DNA of 64,000 nt from Alcaligenaceae bacterium (lineage in GTDB: Bacteria > Pseudomonadota > Gammaproteobacteria > Burkholderiales > Burkholderiaceae_B). The stretch's first letter is position 1, and every line of letters starts with the position of its first letter. The DNA lies in NCBI GenBank assembly GCA_013416445.1, contig JACCER010000010.1, positions 89,593 to 153,592 of the forward strand, in the 5' to 3' direction. Positions 43,265 to 51,601 of the stretch are shown here, piece by piece. The position numbers were made by a program, and so were the translations under genes. The notes under the pieces were generated by a model. The model saw only the letters and a list, made by a program, of their open reading frames with translations. It was not told the origin of the DNA and ran no database searches.

Positions 43265-43359
43265 GGTGATAGCTCCTAAATAGGAAGCCGAAACCATGGC
43301 ACCCATCGGGCGGCATGATCCCGGTGGGTGGATGAAAGTAGTGAGGGCGTGCCCTAAGA

Positions 43360-44469
43360 TCAATGAATGGTGAGAATCTGACCCTGCGTGGCTGAGTCGG
43401 GCGTCAAGTCCCAAGCCCTGATAACGGGCACAAACTTGTCGGTGAGGATGCGCGTCTCGGCCACAGAACCATCATCGCGTTCGCGATACTCGGTGGCCGT
43501 GGCCTTCTGCTTGTAGGTGTCGCCCTTGACGGCCAGGATGCGACCGCTTTTGGACTGCACGACACCTGAGATGGCGCCCGCCGCCAAGGCCAGTGCCAAA
43601 TGCCAGTGGGATAAACCGCATGCCGGAGGCCGCATAGACTGTTGGGCTACGCCCAGATGCGTCTCGGATGATGGCCATAGCCCCTGCAGGCGCTGCACTT
43701 CCTCGGCAAACTGCGCCGGTTCCATGCTGATCCGGTAAAAATGCGCCGGCTCGGCCTGTGCGGCTGGGATGCTGTAGGGCAGCGCGGTCCACACAGGCGG
43801 CAACTCCTGCGCTTCGATTTCAGCTTGCCCGACCTGTAGCAGCCGGGCACGGATGGACTTGACGTCATCACCCGCCAGCTCACGCTGGCGAACTCGACGC
43901 CCGAACACGACAACCTGTTTGAACTGGGTATCCACCGCACGGTAGACGCTCAGATCGGTAAAGTGCCGTGTCAACCATCCAACCATTTCCTGATCAAGGG
44001 CGTAGGACGGAATGATAAAAACCAGGACACCGCCGTATTGCAGTTGCGGCAGCGTCTTCTGATAAAAGAGCTTTTCCAGTCGTGCGCGGCCCCTGCCTTC
44101 GTAGCCCATGTTGCCGTTGGCGTCTCGGGCGAGATCACCGTAAGGTGGGTTAAGCCACAGCAGGCCGAAGCACTGGCGTGCGATCAGCGTGTCCATCAGG
44201 TCGCCTTGGATGCAGCGGTCTACCAGTTGTCGGGCATGGCCTGCCCGTTCCTGGTCGTACTCAACCGCGTAGGCGGTGACCTGCTCACGCCCAAGGGCAT
44301 GTGCCGTTTCGGCAATGGCAACGCCTTCGCCGGCGCAGGGATCAAGAATGCACATCGGCCCATCGCTGGGTGCGAGGGCGTTGAGGGTTCGTTCAAGCGT
44401 GGCTTCATCGGTTGGGTAATAGCCATTTTTGGCAAAATTCCGGGCGAGCCTAGGGAACATGAGGGCCAT
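43360..44469 (-). CDS. N6-adenine-type DNA methylase (DUF6094-like)
   Basis: Protein of 369 residues. The SAM-binding motif is DPCAGEG (43-49) and the catalytic motif NPPY (107-110), in the order of gamma-type N6-adenine methylases. A C-terminal region (about 270-369) has no clear family. No partner restriction enzyme is seen nearby, so it is more likely protective than part of a classical system. The start follows GGAG. It clusters with the SNF2 helicase gene. Confidence 0.82.
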   Translation of the reverse strand: MALMFPRLARNFAKNGYYPTDEATLERTLNALAPSDGPMCILDPCAGEGVAIAETAHALGREQVTAYAVEYDQERAGHARQLVDRCIQGDLMDTLIARQCFGLLWLNPPYGDLARDANGNMGYEGRGRARLEKLFYQKTLPQLQYGGVLVFIIPSYALDQEMVGWLTRHFTDLSVYRAVDTQFKQVVVFGRRVRQRELAGDDVKSIRARLLQVGQAEIEAQELPPVWTALPYSIPAAQAEPAHFYRISMEPAQFAEEVQRLQGLWPSSETHLGVAQQSMRPPACGLSHWHLALALAAGAISGVVQSKSGRILAVKGDTYKQKATATEYRERDDGSVAETRILTDKFVPVIRAWDLTPDSATQGQILTIH

Positions 44470-44544
44470 GGGAAAATCTCCTGTTTGGCGGGGATGAATC
44501 AATGCGGATACGGGCTAGCAACGCGTATCCGGCGGATGAAAGCG

Positions 44545-45204
44545 TCAGGTCACTGTTTCCAGTGACCGATCGGTCGTTGCCGAGAGTGGCGACGGATAAG
44601 CGGTGAGCACGTCTTGGCGGATGAGATCGCCCAGCGCCTCAGTGAGGAGCGGAACGTCCAACCCCAAACGGAAGCCCTGCAGCGGCCCGAGCGCCATTGG
44701 TAGTGCTTTAAGCATTTCCCGATCGCGTAGTAGCGCCAGTACAGGCGCTTGCCAATGCTCCAGAAGCGGCAACGGGCACGTGTCTTTGACCAGGCGCCAC
44801 AGTCGAGCGGTGGGATCGTTAGTTGAGCGTGGCAGCAACGCGAGGGCGCTGGCCGTACTCTTTTCAGGTTGGATGCATCGTCGGTCGAACAACCAAAGGT
44901 TGGTCATTGAACCGAACAGCGTGCGGCGATAAGCACGGGTGAGGCGCTTTTCCAGACGATCGACCACGCCGACCAAGACCGGGACAGAGCCCCCTTGGTC
45001 GGTGGTGAGATGGAATTGATTCAGCCCATCTTCGGCACGGCCCAGGGTCAGGCGAGCGATGAATTGCTGGATCGCGGTATCGCGCGCCCAGACGGAAAGA
45101 AAGATGAACTCGCCTTGCTCGTTGCATACGCACGCATCGGCCATCAGGTCGCTGCATTCGTCGATGCGGTACAGCACGGGAGTTTGATTAGATGATGGGA
45201 GCAT
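44545..45204 (-). CDS. Hypothetical ICE accessory protein
   Basis: Protein of 219 residues (MLPSSNQTPVLYRIDEC...). Soluble, mixed alpha/beta, with two N-terminal cysteine-containing turns (DECSDLMADACVC). No recognised domain. The start follows AGAGGA, and the hairpin GGGCAG/CTGCCC (45244-45249, 45253-45258) precedes it. Confidence 0.6.
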   Translation of the reverse strand: MLPSSNQTPVLYRIDECSDLMADACVCNEQGEFIFLSVWARDTAIQQFIARLTLGRAEDGLNQFHLTTDQGGSVPVLVGVVDRLEKRLTRAYRRTLFGSMTNLWLFDRRCIQPEKSTASALALLPRSTNDPTARLWRLVKDTCPLPLLEHWQAPVLALLRDREMLKALPMALGPLQGFRLGLDVPLLTEALGDLIRQDVLTAYPSPLSATTDRSLETVT

Positions 45205-45243
45205 AGTGGTGTCCTCTAGAAAGGAGACAGCACCGCCCCCCAA

Positions 45244-45258
45244 GGGCAGTGACTGCCC
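45244..45258 (-). promoter_or_regulatory. Leader hairpin upstream of hypothetical gene
   Basis: GGGCAG (45244-45249) and CTGCCC (45253-45258) form a 6-bp stem with a 3-base loop, 40 bases before the ATG at 45204. It is a member of the recurring leader hairpin set. Confidence 0.45.
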
Positions 45259-45370
45259 CGAAAGGGATGAAAGAGCGCGGATTACTCGAATTGAGTTTTT
45301 GGCCGCGAGTGGAAATACAGCGGATCGCCGGGAAGACGAACCGAGACAAATGAACGCTTCACATAGAAAT

Positions 45371-45712
45371 TCAGAGTTCTCGTTCGGTAAACGAACCGTC
45401 AGTCTGATGCTTGGCTACACGGTTACCGGTATAGGTTTCGCGGTCACGCTGGACCTGGATGAACATGCTCTCGGGCACGCCAATCTGAAAATGGCGCAAA
45501 ACTTCTCTGTAGTAGTCCAGGCCATGCTTGAACGGATCGCTCTCGTGCAGATTGCTATACAAGAAGTCATCGCTCTCAACCTTCATGGTGTTGTCGATCA
45601 ATTCGGTCGGCTTCTCGACGACCAAGAAGAAGTAATCCATCGGCCGGTCCCAGCCGAGTAGGACGGTGATGGGAAATCCCTTGTGAAATGTGTCGAAGTA
45701 GTGCCGACTCAT
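45371..45712 (-). CDS. Hypothetical ICE accessory protein
   Basis: Protein of 113 residues (MSRHYFDTFHKGFPITVLLG...), rich in aromatic and acidic residues, without a named family. The ATG follows GAGGAG. It has a GC-rich leader (about 45740-45785). Single small gene in the accessory run on the minus strand. Confidence 0.6.
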   Translation of the reverse strand: MSRHYFDTFHKGFPITVLLGWDRPMDYFFLVVEKPTELIDNTMKVESDDFLYSNLHESDPFKHGLDYYREVLRHFQIGVPESMFIQVQRDRETYTGNRVAKHQTDGSFTEREL

Positions 45713-45816
45713 GGTGAAGCTCCTCGATTGAAATCGCCGAGAACCTCCCCATCGGGATCGCCCCGGCGGGTGTGTGAAATAGCCGCGTGAGCGGCGATGA
45801 AGTGATGTGCCAGCCT

Positions 45817-46164
45817 TTATTCGTTCGAACCGCAACCGGCCGGGCAACAACCCAGTGTGATCCCGTGTGTGCAAATGCCGTTTGCAGCATTCCAGTCCTG
45901 GGTTTCCTGCCTCTGGGCAGGTGTTGCGTAGTCCGATTCCCGTGCTATTTGCAGAGCCTGTGCATGTTGGGATTCAGGCAATTGATCAACTTGCCTCTCA
46001 ATCGCCGAACTGAAGCGTTCAACGTAGTAGTCGTAAGAGAGACCGCAACCCTTGATGGCTTCGCCGGCTACGGCGTCGCAGACAACCCGCCATGCTAGTT
46101 CATCCAATGCAGAGTGGGTATCCCCGATGGGGTGTGATGATGTATCGCAAGCAATTATTGACAT
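45817..46164 (-). CDS. Hypothetical Cys-rich ICE protein
   Basis: Protein of 115 residues, mostly helical, with a Cys-rich end (NGICTHGITLGCCPAGCGSNE) that could bind a metal. The ATG follows GGAGG at proper spacing. It is soluble and unlike any family I know. A hairpin leader lies at about 46188-46235. Confidence 0.6.
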   Translation of the reverse strand: MSIIACDTSSHPIGDTHSALDELAWRVVCDAVAGEAIKGCGLSYDYYVERFSSAIERQVDQLPESQHAQALQIARESDYATPAQRQETQDWNAANGICTHGITLGCCPAGCGSNE

Positions 46165-46260
46165 GATGGAGACCTCCAGAAAGAAACCAGAGTCCTCCCT
46201 CCTGCTGGAGAAGTGACCCCGGCGGGTGGATAAAGAACACCGTGGTTGCGGTGCCGGTGA

Positions 46261-46932
46261 TTACGCAGGTTGTGGTTCGAGCTGACGGCTCCACTCTTGC
46301 GCCTTGAAGTCCAGCGCATAACCCAGCTCGCCCAGGCGGGCGATCTGCGCGCGTAGGGTGCGGCGGTCGATGGTCGAATCCAGTTTGATGTAATCCTCCA
46401 GCGGCCACAGCAATCCGAACAAGGCCGCATCGTCGCTGTCCGGGCCGCCAGAGGCGGCGACGGCAACCGACGGTGCATCCATACCAAAAGGTGTGGTATC
46501 GATCAATGGGTCTGACGATGCGTGAATCGGCGTTGCTTGCAACGTGGGTGCGGTGACCGATGTTGCTATCGGCTGCGTCCCCTGTTCCTCATCGAGTGGA
46601 TCAACTTCCTGTGCGGCGAAGCTCTTGGCATCGTCGCGGCTTAGTTCGTCCAAGCCCGAGAGGGTCATCCCGTCCAAGGAGGCGCGGATCTCGAAACGCA
46701 TCCCGCCACCCGTTGGGTAAGCCCTCGGGTAGATGTACTTTATGAGAAATTCCCCGTCGTACTTACCTTCGGGGTATTGCTCCAGTTCAGCGTCTTTGAC
46801 CTCGAACACGCCAAGATGTGTGGTCAGACGACCGACCGTGAACGGTCCATTACGGCCTCGGATGGTGCGCAGCGTGAGCTGGCCCCCAACGATAATGGGC
46901 GATGTGGATGAATGTGCTGCCGTGAGAGCCAT
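46261..46932 (-). CDS. DUF3275-family ICE protein
   Basis: Protein of 223 residues. The N-terminal half (IVGGQLTLRTIRGRNGPFTVGRL; FEVKDAELEQYPEGKYDGEF) matches the conserved part of DUF3275 proteins, and the middle is a Ser/Thr/Pro-rich linker leading to a helical end. It is a common accessory gene of ICEclc-like elements. Role unknown. The ATG follows GGAGG. Confidence 0.78.
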   Translation of the reverse strand: MALTAAHSSTSPIIVGGQLTLRTIRGRNGPFTVGRLTTHLGVFEVKDAELEQYPEGKYDGEFLIKYIYPRAYPTGGGMRFEIRASLDGMTLSGLDELSRDDAKSFAAQEVDPLDEEQGTQPIATSVTAPTLQATPIHASSDPLIDTTPFGMDAPSVAVAASGGPDSDDAALFGLLWPLEDYIKLDSTIDRRTLRAQIARLGELGYALDFKAQEWSRQLEPQPA

Positions 46933-46990
46933 GAGGCACCTCCTGGTTGATGAATGAATTGATACCGCTACGCGAAGTGCGACGGATAAG

Positions 46991-47024
46991 AAAAAAATGG
47001 ACCCGCCCGTAAGGGGCTAGGTCC
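46991..47024 (-). terminator. Terminator of the DUF932 gene
   Basis: GGACC (46999-47003) pairs with GGTCC (47020-47024), with an inner GC-rich stem. On the minus strand it is followed by ATTTTTTT (46991-46998 region). It lies just past the stop of the DUF932 gene and fits Rho-independent termination. Confidence 0.75.
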
Positions 47025-47031
47025 GTATGGC

Positions 47032-47859
47032 TTACGCCTTTAATTGCTGCATGCCCTGGGCAAGCATCCACAACGCTCGGTTCAGTTTCAGGTTTTGATC
47101 GATCCCCTGCACTGCCCGAGTACGCTGCTGGCGTCCGTTGGCGGCGCGGCCAGTGAGTCCACCTTTGATAAAATTTTCCTGCACCCGATTAAAGGTCGAC
47201 CAGAGATCGGCCTTGCGCTCTTCAAAGCGCCTGGGCATGAGTAACTGACTTTCCGTAACGGGTGCTGGCTTGTTTGGATCGTCATATTTGAGTGCCAGAG
47301 CAGAACGCGCAAAGATTTCTTGCTCGCCTTCCTCCAGCGTGATTGCGCGCATGGCTTCGCGCGATCTGTGCACCTGCTCAAAGCTCTGGAGAACGTCGTA
47401 GGCACCTTCGATAACCTGGTCTGTGATATCGCCCTTGTGTGGCACGCGGACATCTGCAAAAGTATCACCGCAGACCAGACCGTTATGGCAAACAAACCTG
47501 AACATGCCGGCCAGCATTTGGTAGCTGCTGGAACCATCATGTGAATTGAGGAGGATAATTTCGTTGGCCTCGGCACCACTGATCTGGCTTGCGTGGCGAA
47601 GGCGTATGAGGTGCTTGGTGTGTTCGCGCCGGTCTTCATTACGAACACGGGTTTGACACACCATGAAAGGTTCGAACCCCTCCTTGCGAAGCTCCGACAG
47701 CACGGTAGCGGTCGGGATGTAGCTATAGCGCTCGGAGCGACTTTCATGCGGGGTTTCCGCAAAGATGGATGGAACAACGGCACGAATCTGATCATTCGAT
47801 AAGGGACGATCAGAGCGCAACACGGGTGCTCGGGCTGAGAAACTGGATGCGAGGGACAT
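47032..47859 (-). CDS. DUF932-domain protein
   Basis: Protein of 275 residues. The motifs SRSERYSYIPTATVLSELRKEGFEP and MLAGMFRFVCHNGLVCGD are typical of DUF932, a family carried by phages, plasmids and ICEs, and related to P-loop-less anti-restriction or DNA-modification neighbours. Function is not established. The start follows GGAG at the ATG for MSLASSF. Confidence 0.85.
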   Translation of the reverse strand: MSLASSFSARAPVLRSDRPLSNDQIRAVVPSIFAETPHESRSERYSYIPTATVLSELRKEGFEPFMVCQTRVRNEDRREHTKHLIRLRHASQISGAEANEIILLNSHDGSSSYQMLAGMFRFVCHNGLVCGDTFADVRVPHKGDITDQVIEGAYDVLQSFEQVHRSREAMRAITLEEGEQEIFARSALALKYDDPNKPAPVTESQLLMPRRFEERKADLWSTFNRVQENFIKGGLTGRAANGRQQRTRAVQGIDQNLKLNRALWMLAQGMQQLKA

Positions 47860-47936
47860 AATGAGTCTCCTGGATGATGAAGTGAAGCCGGTCTCGCCTA
47901 CGCGAGAAGTCCATTGCTTAGGATGAACATGCAAAT

Positions 47937-47965
47937 GCCCACAACCACGCTAGTTGGTTGCGGGC
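47937..47965 (-). terminator. Likely terminator of the DUF3577 gene
   Basis: GCCCACAACCA and TGGTTGCGGGC form a long, nearly perfect stem around a 7-base loop, followed on the minus strand by ATTTGC. It lies about 50 bases past the DUF3577 stop. The T-run is short, so termination may be weak. Confidence 0.5.
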
Positions 47966-48014
47966 AATCGGGGAAGAAATAACCAAACCCTGAACTGGGG
48001 CCTAGAGGGTTAGA

Positions 48015-48929
48015 TCAGAACGAGGTTGCCATCGCTGGCTCGTCGCTCTGCACTTGCCCTTCCTGCTCGCTTGGAGCGGGTTCGGCAGTCGGTGCGTCAT
48101 CGCTGACGCTGGATTGACCGGTGCCCTCGATCGGCACGGCATCTTCTGATGCTGGCACCTGGGCGACAGCCGGATAAACCTGCTTGCCATCGACCTTGAT
48201 CAGGCTGATGTGAATCAGATTAGACTTCAGGGACAGGTCTGCTTCGCCAGCGCGCTCACCCTTAGTACGAATGTACGGATCGGTCTTCATGTCGTTCAGA
48301 CGGAAGGCAATCAGTACTTTGCGCTGGGCCTCGACAGCCTCTACGCAGCGACGTACCAAGTGCTGAGCATCGGTGGTCGCGACGATGGTATCGATGTACC
48401 GGTAGTCCGGTTCCTCGACAGGCCCGGCCAACGCCCCAATAGTGCATGACAGAAACGGATCGCCATTCTTGGGGCTGACATTCTTGATACGATTGAGGTA
48501 ACCAATGCCTCGGGTGATCAGTTCATATTGTTCGATCTGCGCCAGTTCGGCGCGATCAATCAATTCGACCTTGAGCAATCGGCCCTTAAGGCATCCTGCT
48601 GGCTCACCCTCGCGCTCACCGCTCGTACGCAGGTAGGCATCACCCCAGAGGTCGCCGAGCCGGAATCGAACCAGCGGTCGCAGATTGGGGTCAGTGACAC
48701 CGACGTAACGCTCCACCAGTGTCTTGGCGTCGGCGCCAGAGACTTTGAGATCGAAATAGCGCAGTGTCGAGTCCTTGGCAGGACCAACCAGCGCGGCGAT
48801 GGTGCATGCGAGAAATGACTCGGCACGACGCCCGCCTCGAACAGAAACCAAGCGAACGCGCTGCAAATAGCCGACGCCGGAAGTATGAAGATCGAAGTAA
48901 GACTGCGCGTTGGAAGACGGTTGGTTCAT
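48015..48929 (-). CDS. Doubled DUF3577 (STY4534-like) ICE replication-associated protein
   Basis: Protein of 304 residues that holds two copies of a DUF3577-like unit (about 11-124 and 134-244). Matching segments include SGVGYLQRVRLVSVRGGRRAESFLACTIAALVGP versus RGIGYLNRIKNVSPKNGDPFLSCTIGALAGP (both are given here only as short landmarks within those ranges), and AYLRTSGEREGE versus PYIRTKGERAGE. STY4534-type proteins are usually single-unit and linked to ICE replication. A disordered Pro/Glu/Ser tail ends the protein. The structured element copy B lies upstream. Confidence 0.8.
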   Translation of the reverse strand: MNQPSSNAQSYFDLHTSGVGYLQRVRLVSVRGGRRAESFLACTIAALVGPAKDSTLRYFDLKVSGADAKTLVERYVGVTDPNLRPLVRFRLGDLWGDAYLRTSGEREGEPAGCLKGRLLKVELIDRAELAQIEQYELITRGIGYLNRIKNVSPKNGDPFLSCTIGALAGPVEEPDYRYIDTIVATTDAQHLVRRCVEAVEAQRKVLIAFRLNDMKTDPYIRTKGERAGEADLSLKSNLIHISLIKVDGKQVYPAVAQVPASEDAVPIEGTGQSSVSDDAPTAEPAPSEQEGQVQSDEPAMATSF

Positions 48930-49043
48930 GATGAATCTCCAGTGAAAAGAAGCGGAAGACACACCACACCCAAAGCGGGAGGTGCGTAACCCCGCGATGG
49001 GTTGAGAAAGGCAGTTGCATCACCACCAGAAAAAACTCGTGGT

Positions 49044-49135
49044 CGTTCGCGCAAGGATGCGGTGCGAACTGGTATGGTCACGCGGCAGGTGTCGCGCCGC
49101 AACCTTAAAGACCAAGGGTTGCCTGGCATGTCGCT
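49044..49135 (-). repeat. Structured leader element, copy B
   Basis: Element upstream (115 bases) of the DUF3577 ATG. Plus-strand landmarks: GGATGCGGTGCG, a GCGGC/GCCGC stem, and a stem AACC (49101-49104) / GGTT (49117-49120) with a TTAAAGA loop, then GCCTGGC. It is closest to copy A, with the stem changed from AGCC/GGCT to AACC/GGTT, a compensatory change. Confidence 0.65.
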
Positions 49136-49199
49136 GACAACGTCAGCAATCATGGAGCAAGGTTTGCACCATGCCGGTTGATGCGCCACAGACAATGGG

Positions 49200-50057
49200 T
49201 GCCAACACCGAACCGTATTAGATCGTCCAGGAAGGCCGATGGCATCAAAGCAGCAGACAAAGGGGGCAGGTTATTGAAAAACCTGGCCGTGGTCGAGCTG
49301 GCTCACTGCACCCCCAGGCCCCAGCAACGAAATGCAATAATCGTCGGGCCCACCGCCATATAGGCCAGGGCCGCAGCCAGCGATCAAGCGATTAGCTCCA
49401 TAGTATCTGGTGGCTGGCGAGCGTCCATGCGCCCGCGGCAAAAGCACCCGATCACACCACCTCGAACGACACCAGGACCAGCAGTAAGGTAGCCCAGTTG
49501 CGGCGTATCTCGGCGGAGTCTTGGGATTGCACTAAAGACCAGCTATAAAAATGCCTAGGCTATGGTGGCGACGGTTATGCACAGATCGCCAATCACGAAC
49601 TGCAAGGCCAAAAACTGACGCCATTCGCTATGGTTCAGGCACGATTAATACGCCAGTTATCGACAAGGCGGTGCCCAGCACCTGCTTGCCGGCAACTTTA
49701 GCGCCGCAAAACAGGAAGCCAATCAGCAGCATCCAGGCCGGCATGCTAGTACCCACCAAAATGACATCAATGGGGAGGAACTGTACAGCGCTATATGTAA
49801 CAGGATGTTATACACACCTATGCCCAGTAGACCGAGCAACGCATAACGCTTTTGGTTTTCCCACAGGCCGCTGTCCTAGCGAAATATAGAGTAGCTCAAC
49901 GGCAATAAAATGATGAACGCAATCGCCCAGCGCAAGAAGCTGAGGATAATGAGCGGAGCAAGATTGCTAATTAAGCGTCCAACGGCAGCGTTACCGGCCC
50001 ATAAAAGAGGGGTATAAGGAACAGCAAGGCGGTTGACGGGGTAAGTTTGTGATTCAT
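49200..50057 (-). pseudogene. Decayed EamA/DMT-family transporter
   Basis: From ATG 50057 on the minus strand the translation reads MNHKLTPSTALLFLIPL, then after a frameshift LWAGNAAVGRLISNLAP, then SFLRWAIAFIILLPL, all typical of EamA drug/metabolite exporters. Further remnants are ENQKRYALLGLLGIGVYN, VILVGTSMPAWMLLIGFLF and GKQVLGTALSITGVLIV, and near the end FFNNLPPLSAAL. At least three frameshifts and several stops separate them. No functional protein can be made. The left boundary is approximate. Confidence 0.8.
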
Positions 50058-50079
50058 GCCGCTAAAACAATAAAGAAAA

Positions 50080-50107
50080 GATTCAACCATCAATAAATGG
50101 TTGAATC
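50080..50107 (-). terminator. Terminator of the DUF2007 gene
   Basis: GATTCAACCAT (50080-50090) pairs with ATGGTTGAATC (50097-50107), followed on the minus strand by TTTTCTTTATTGTTTT. The stem overlaps the stop codon. This is a classic Rho-independent terminator. Confidence 0.88.
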
Positions 50108-50298
50108 AATTGGGTTGCCAACTGTACATGATCTTTATCCACCATCAGGGTCTGGGCGTTCAGGCTGTTGCTGACAGGACCCGGATATATAGAGCTGAAC
50201 GCCGCGCCTTGCATCAAAAAGGCAATGCCGTACGCCTGCATCAGGGAAATAATAACGGCCGCTTCAGATTCCGACCTTGGAGAATAGATAGGTATCAC
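50083..50298 (-). CDS. DUF2007-type small protein
   Basis: Protein of 71 residues starting VIPIYSPRSESEAAVIISLM and containing an LMVDKDHVQLATQLI end, a layout like DUF2007 (putative signal-transducing) proteins. I chose the GTG at 50298 because GGGAGGT lies 5 bases before it; a longer frame has no such site. It is AT-richer than the ICE, lies next to a decayed EamA gene, and looks like part of a chromosomal fragment that moved in. Confidence 0.7.
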   Translation of the reverse strand: MIPIYSPRSESEAAVIISLMQAYGIAFLMQGAAFSSIYPGPVSNSLNAQTLMVDKDHVQLATQLIQPFIDG

Positions 50299-50454
50299 TT
50301 TTACCTCCCTTATATACAAGCCTGCTACGATCTTAACGTTCTGAAACCAGATGCGGCGGATTTAATGTTTGTTTGTCGGATTACGTTGTGCTTGCATGAT
50401 TGTGACGTAATTTTGTCGGATTAGATTCTACAAATTACACAAACCACAAAAAAT
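50299..50454 (-). promoter_or_regulatory. AT-rich region upstream of the DUF2007 gene with a direct repeat
   Basis: TTTGTCGGATTA occurs at 50372-50383 and again at 50412-50423, exactly 40 bases apart. The region should carry the DUF2007 promoter. No certain -35/-10 pair was assigned. Confidence 0.4.
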
Positions 50455-50481
50455 AAGCCCTCGATAGTTGGTCGAGGGCTT
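50455..50481 (-). terminator. Terminator of the downstream accessory gene
   Basis: AAGCCCTCGA (50455-50464) pairs with TCGAGGGCTT (50472-50481) around 7 bases, followed on the minus strand by ATTTTTTG. It ends the transcript of the gene at 50500-51315. Confidence 0.88.
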
Positions 50482-50499
50482 AAGACTGAAACAGGTTGG

Positions 50500-51315
50500 T
50501 TAGTTAAAGGAGGAAACCACTTTCTTGCTGCGGGCTGGCTTTTGCAAGGTATGAACACGAATGTGGCGCCAAGTACCATCATCGAACAAATCAGCCAAGG
50601 TTTCCCCCAGCATATCGAAATAGATATCGTCGCGGCGTTCAATCCGTTCATCGTTGCGATGCAACTCCACCGAATAAGTATCGTCTGCACGCATATAGAT
50701 CACGCTGACGCGTCCCGATAGTTTCGCGGTTTGAACCGTGAAGCTTATGGTGGGCGGCGTCCGAATAATGTCTACGGGTTTGGGATCAACGAGAGAAAAT
50801 CCCTGTGCTTGTGCATCGACCAGCATGTGAGCGATCCGCCGATGCCCGTCAGGAGCAGGCATTTGCTCCAGTTGCTCGATAAGCTGTTGCAACTCCAGAC
50901 ACTGAGGCTGCGCAATGGGAAGCATAGCCGGTGCCGCACCCAGGATCATGCGTTGCACGGTGTAGGGCGTACCGTCCGCCGTGTGTTCGATAACCTCTTC
51001 CGGTTTATCGGCACGCTGACCATCGAAACGGCGGCGTGCATACGGTATGACTTCAACCTTGGCGCCCTCTTCGGGAACTTCGGTGATGAGCGCACGATCC
51101 AGAACGGCAAACTTCGTTCGTCCGATCTTGATGACGATGGCGTCCTCAGTGGTGGCGACGACTTTGCCCTCAAAGGGCGACGGATCAACGCGAAAGCCCA
51201 GCATATTCTCCTTCGGTGTCCCGTCGAAGATGTTGAACTGGAAAGATCGTGCGTTGCTTGGCACATGGCCGGCAACCAGAGTGGGCATTTGTTGACGAAT
51301 GGTTTGATGATCCAT
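50500..51315 (-). CDS. Hypothetical ICE accessory protein
   Basis: Protein of 271 residues (MDHQTIRQQMPTLVAGHVPS...). It has a beta-rich N-terminal half (FNIFDGTPKENMLGFRVDPS; KVVATTEDAIVIKIGRTKF) and a helical centre. KfrB-like or anti-restriction-type features were considered but not supported. The ATG follows GGAG. Structured element copy E and a hairpin leader lie upstream. Confidence 0.65.
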   Translation of the reverse strand: MDHQTIRQQMPTLVAGHVPSNARSFQFNIFDGTPKENMLGFRVDPSPFEGKVVATTEDAIVIKIGRTKFAVLDRALITEVPEEGAKVEVIPYARRRFDGQRADKPEEVIEHTADGTPYTVQRMILGAAPAMLPIAQPQCLELQQLIEQLEQMPAPDGHRRIAHMLVDAQAQGFSLVDPKPVDIIRTPPTISFTVQTAKLSGRVSVIYMRADDTYSVELHRNDERIERRDDIYFDMLGETLADLFDDGTWRHIRVHTLQKPARSKKVVSSFN

Positions 51316-51385
51316 GATGGGCTCCGAAAAAACGGAACCTCTCATCCCCAAGGGATGAAAGATCCCGTGGGGGTGGAATGGACGA

Positions 51386-51470
51386 CAATCGTCCGGATAT
51401 GAGGTCAGCCAGCGAACGATAGGTGCGCCACAGTCTTGATGGCCTTGACTGCCTGGGATGCTGCCGGCTA
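51386..51470 (-). repeat. Structured leader element, copy E
   Basis: Most diverged copy. It has the stem AGTC (51432-51435) / GACT (51447-51450) with a TTGA-containing loop, followed by GCCTGGG as in copies A and B. It starts 71 bases upstream of the ATG at 51315. Confidence 0.4.
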
Positions 51471-51571
51471 CGCCAGCGAACACGCCTTAAGGTTGGCGCA
51501 GTGACGCCATGCCGTCTGTCATGAAACAGATGTGGTGTTCATCCGTTTTCCAGCAATGCAGACAAAAAGAA

Positions 51572-51588
51572 GCCCCTGGGTAAGGGGC
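51572..51588 (-). terminator. Terminator of accessory gene
   Basis: GCCCC (51572-51576) pairs with GGGGC (51584-51588), followed on the minus strand by TTCTTTTTG. It lies just past the stop at 51602. Confidence 0.7.
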
Positions 51589-51601
51589 GAATGGAAAAAA
51601 T

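Noticed and set aside
49551..49889. Plus-strand frame of 112 codons in the 49-50 kb gap
   Set aside because: The opposite strand carries broken EamA coding sequence, so this frame is an antisense shadow.
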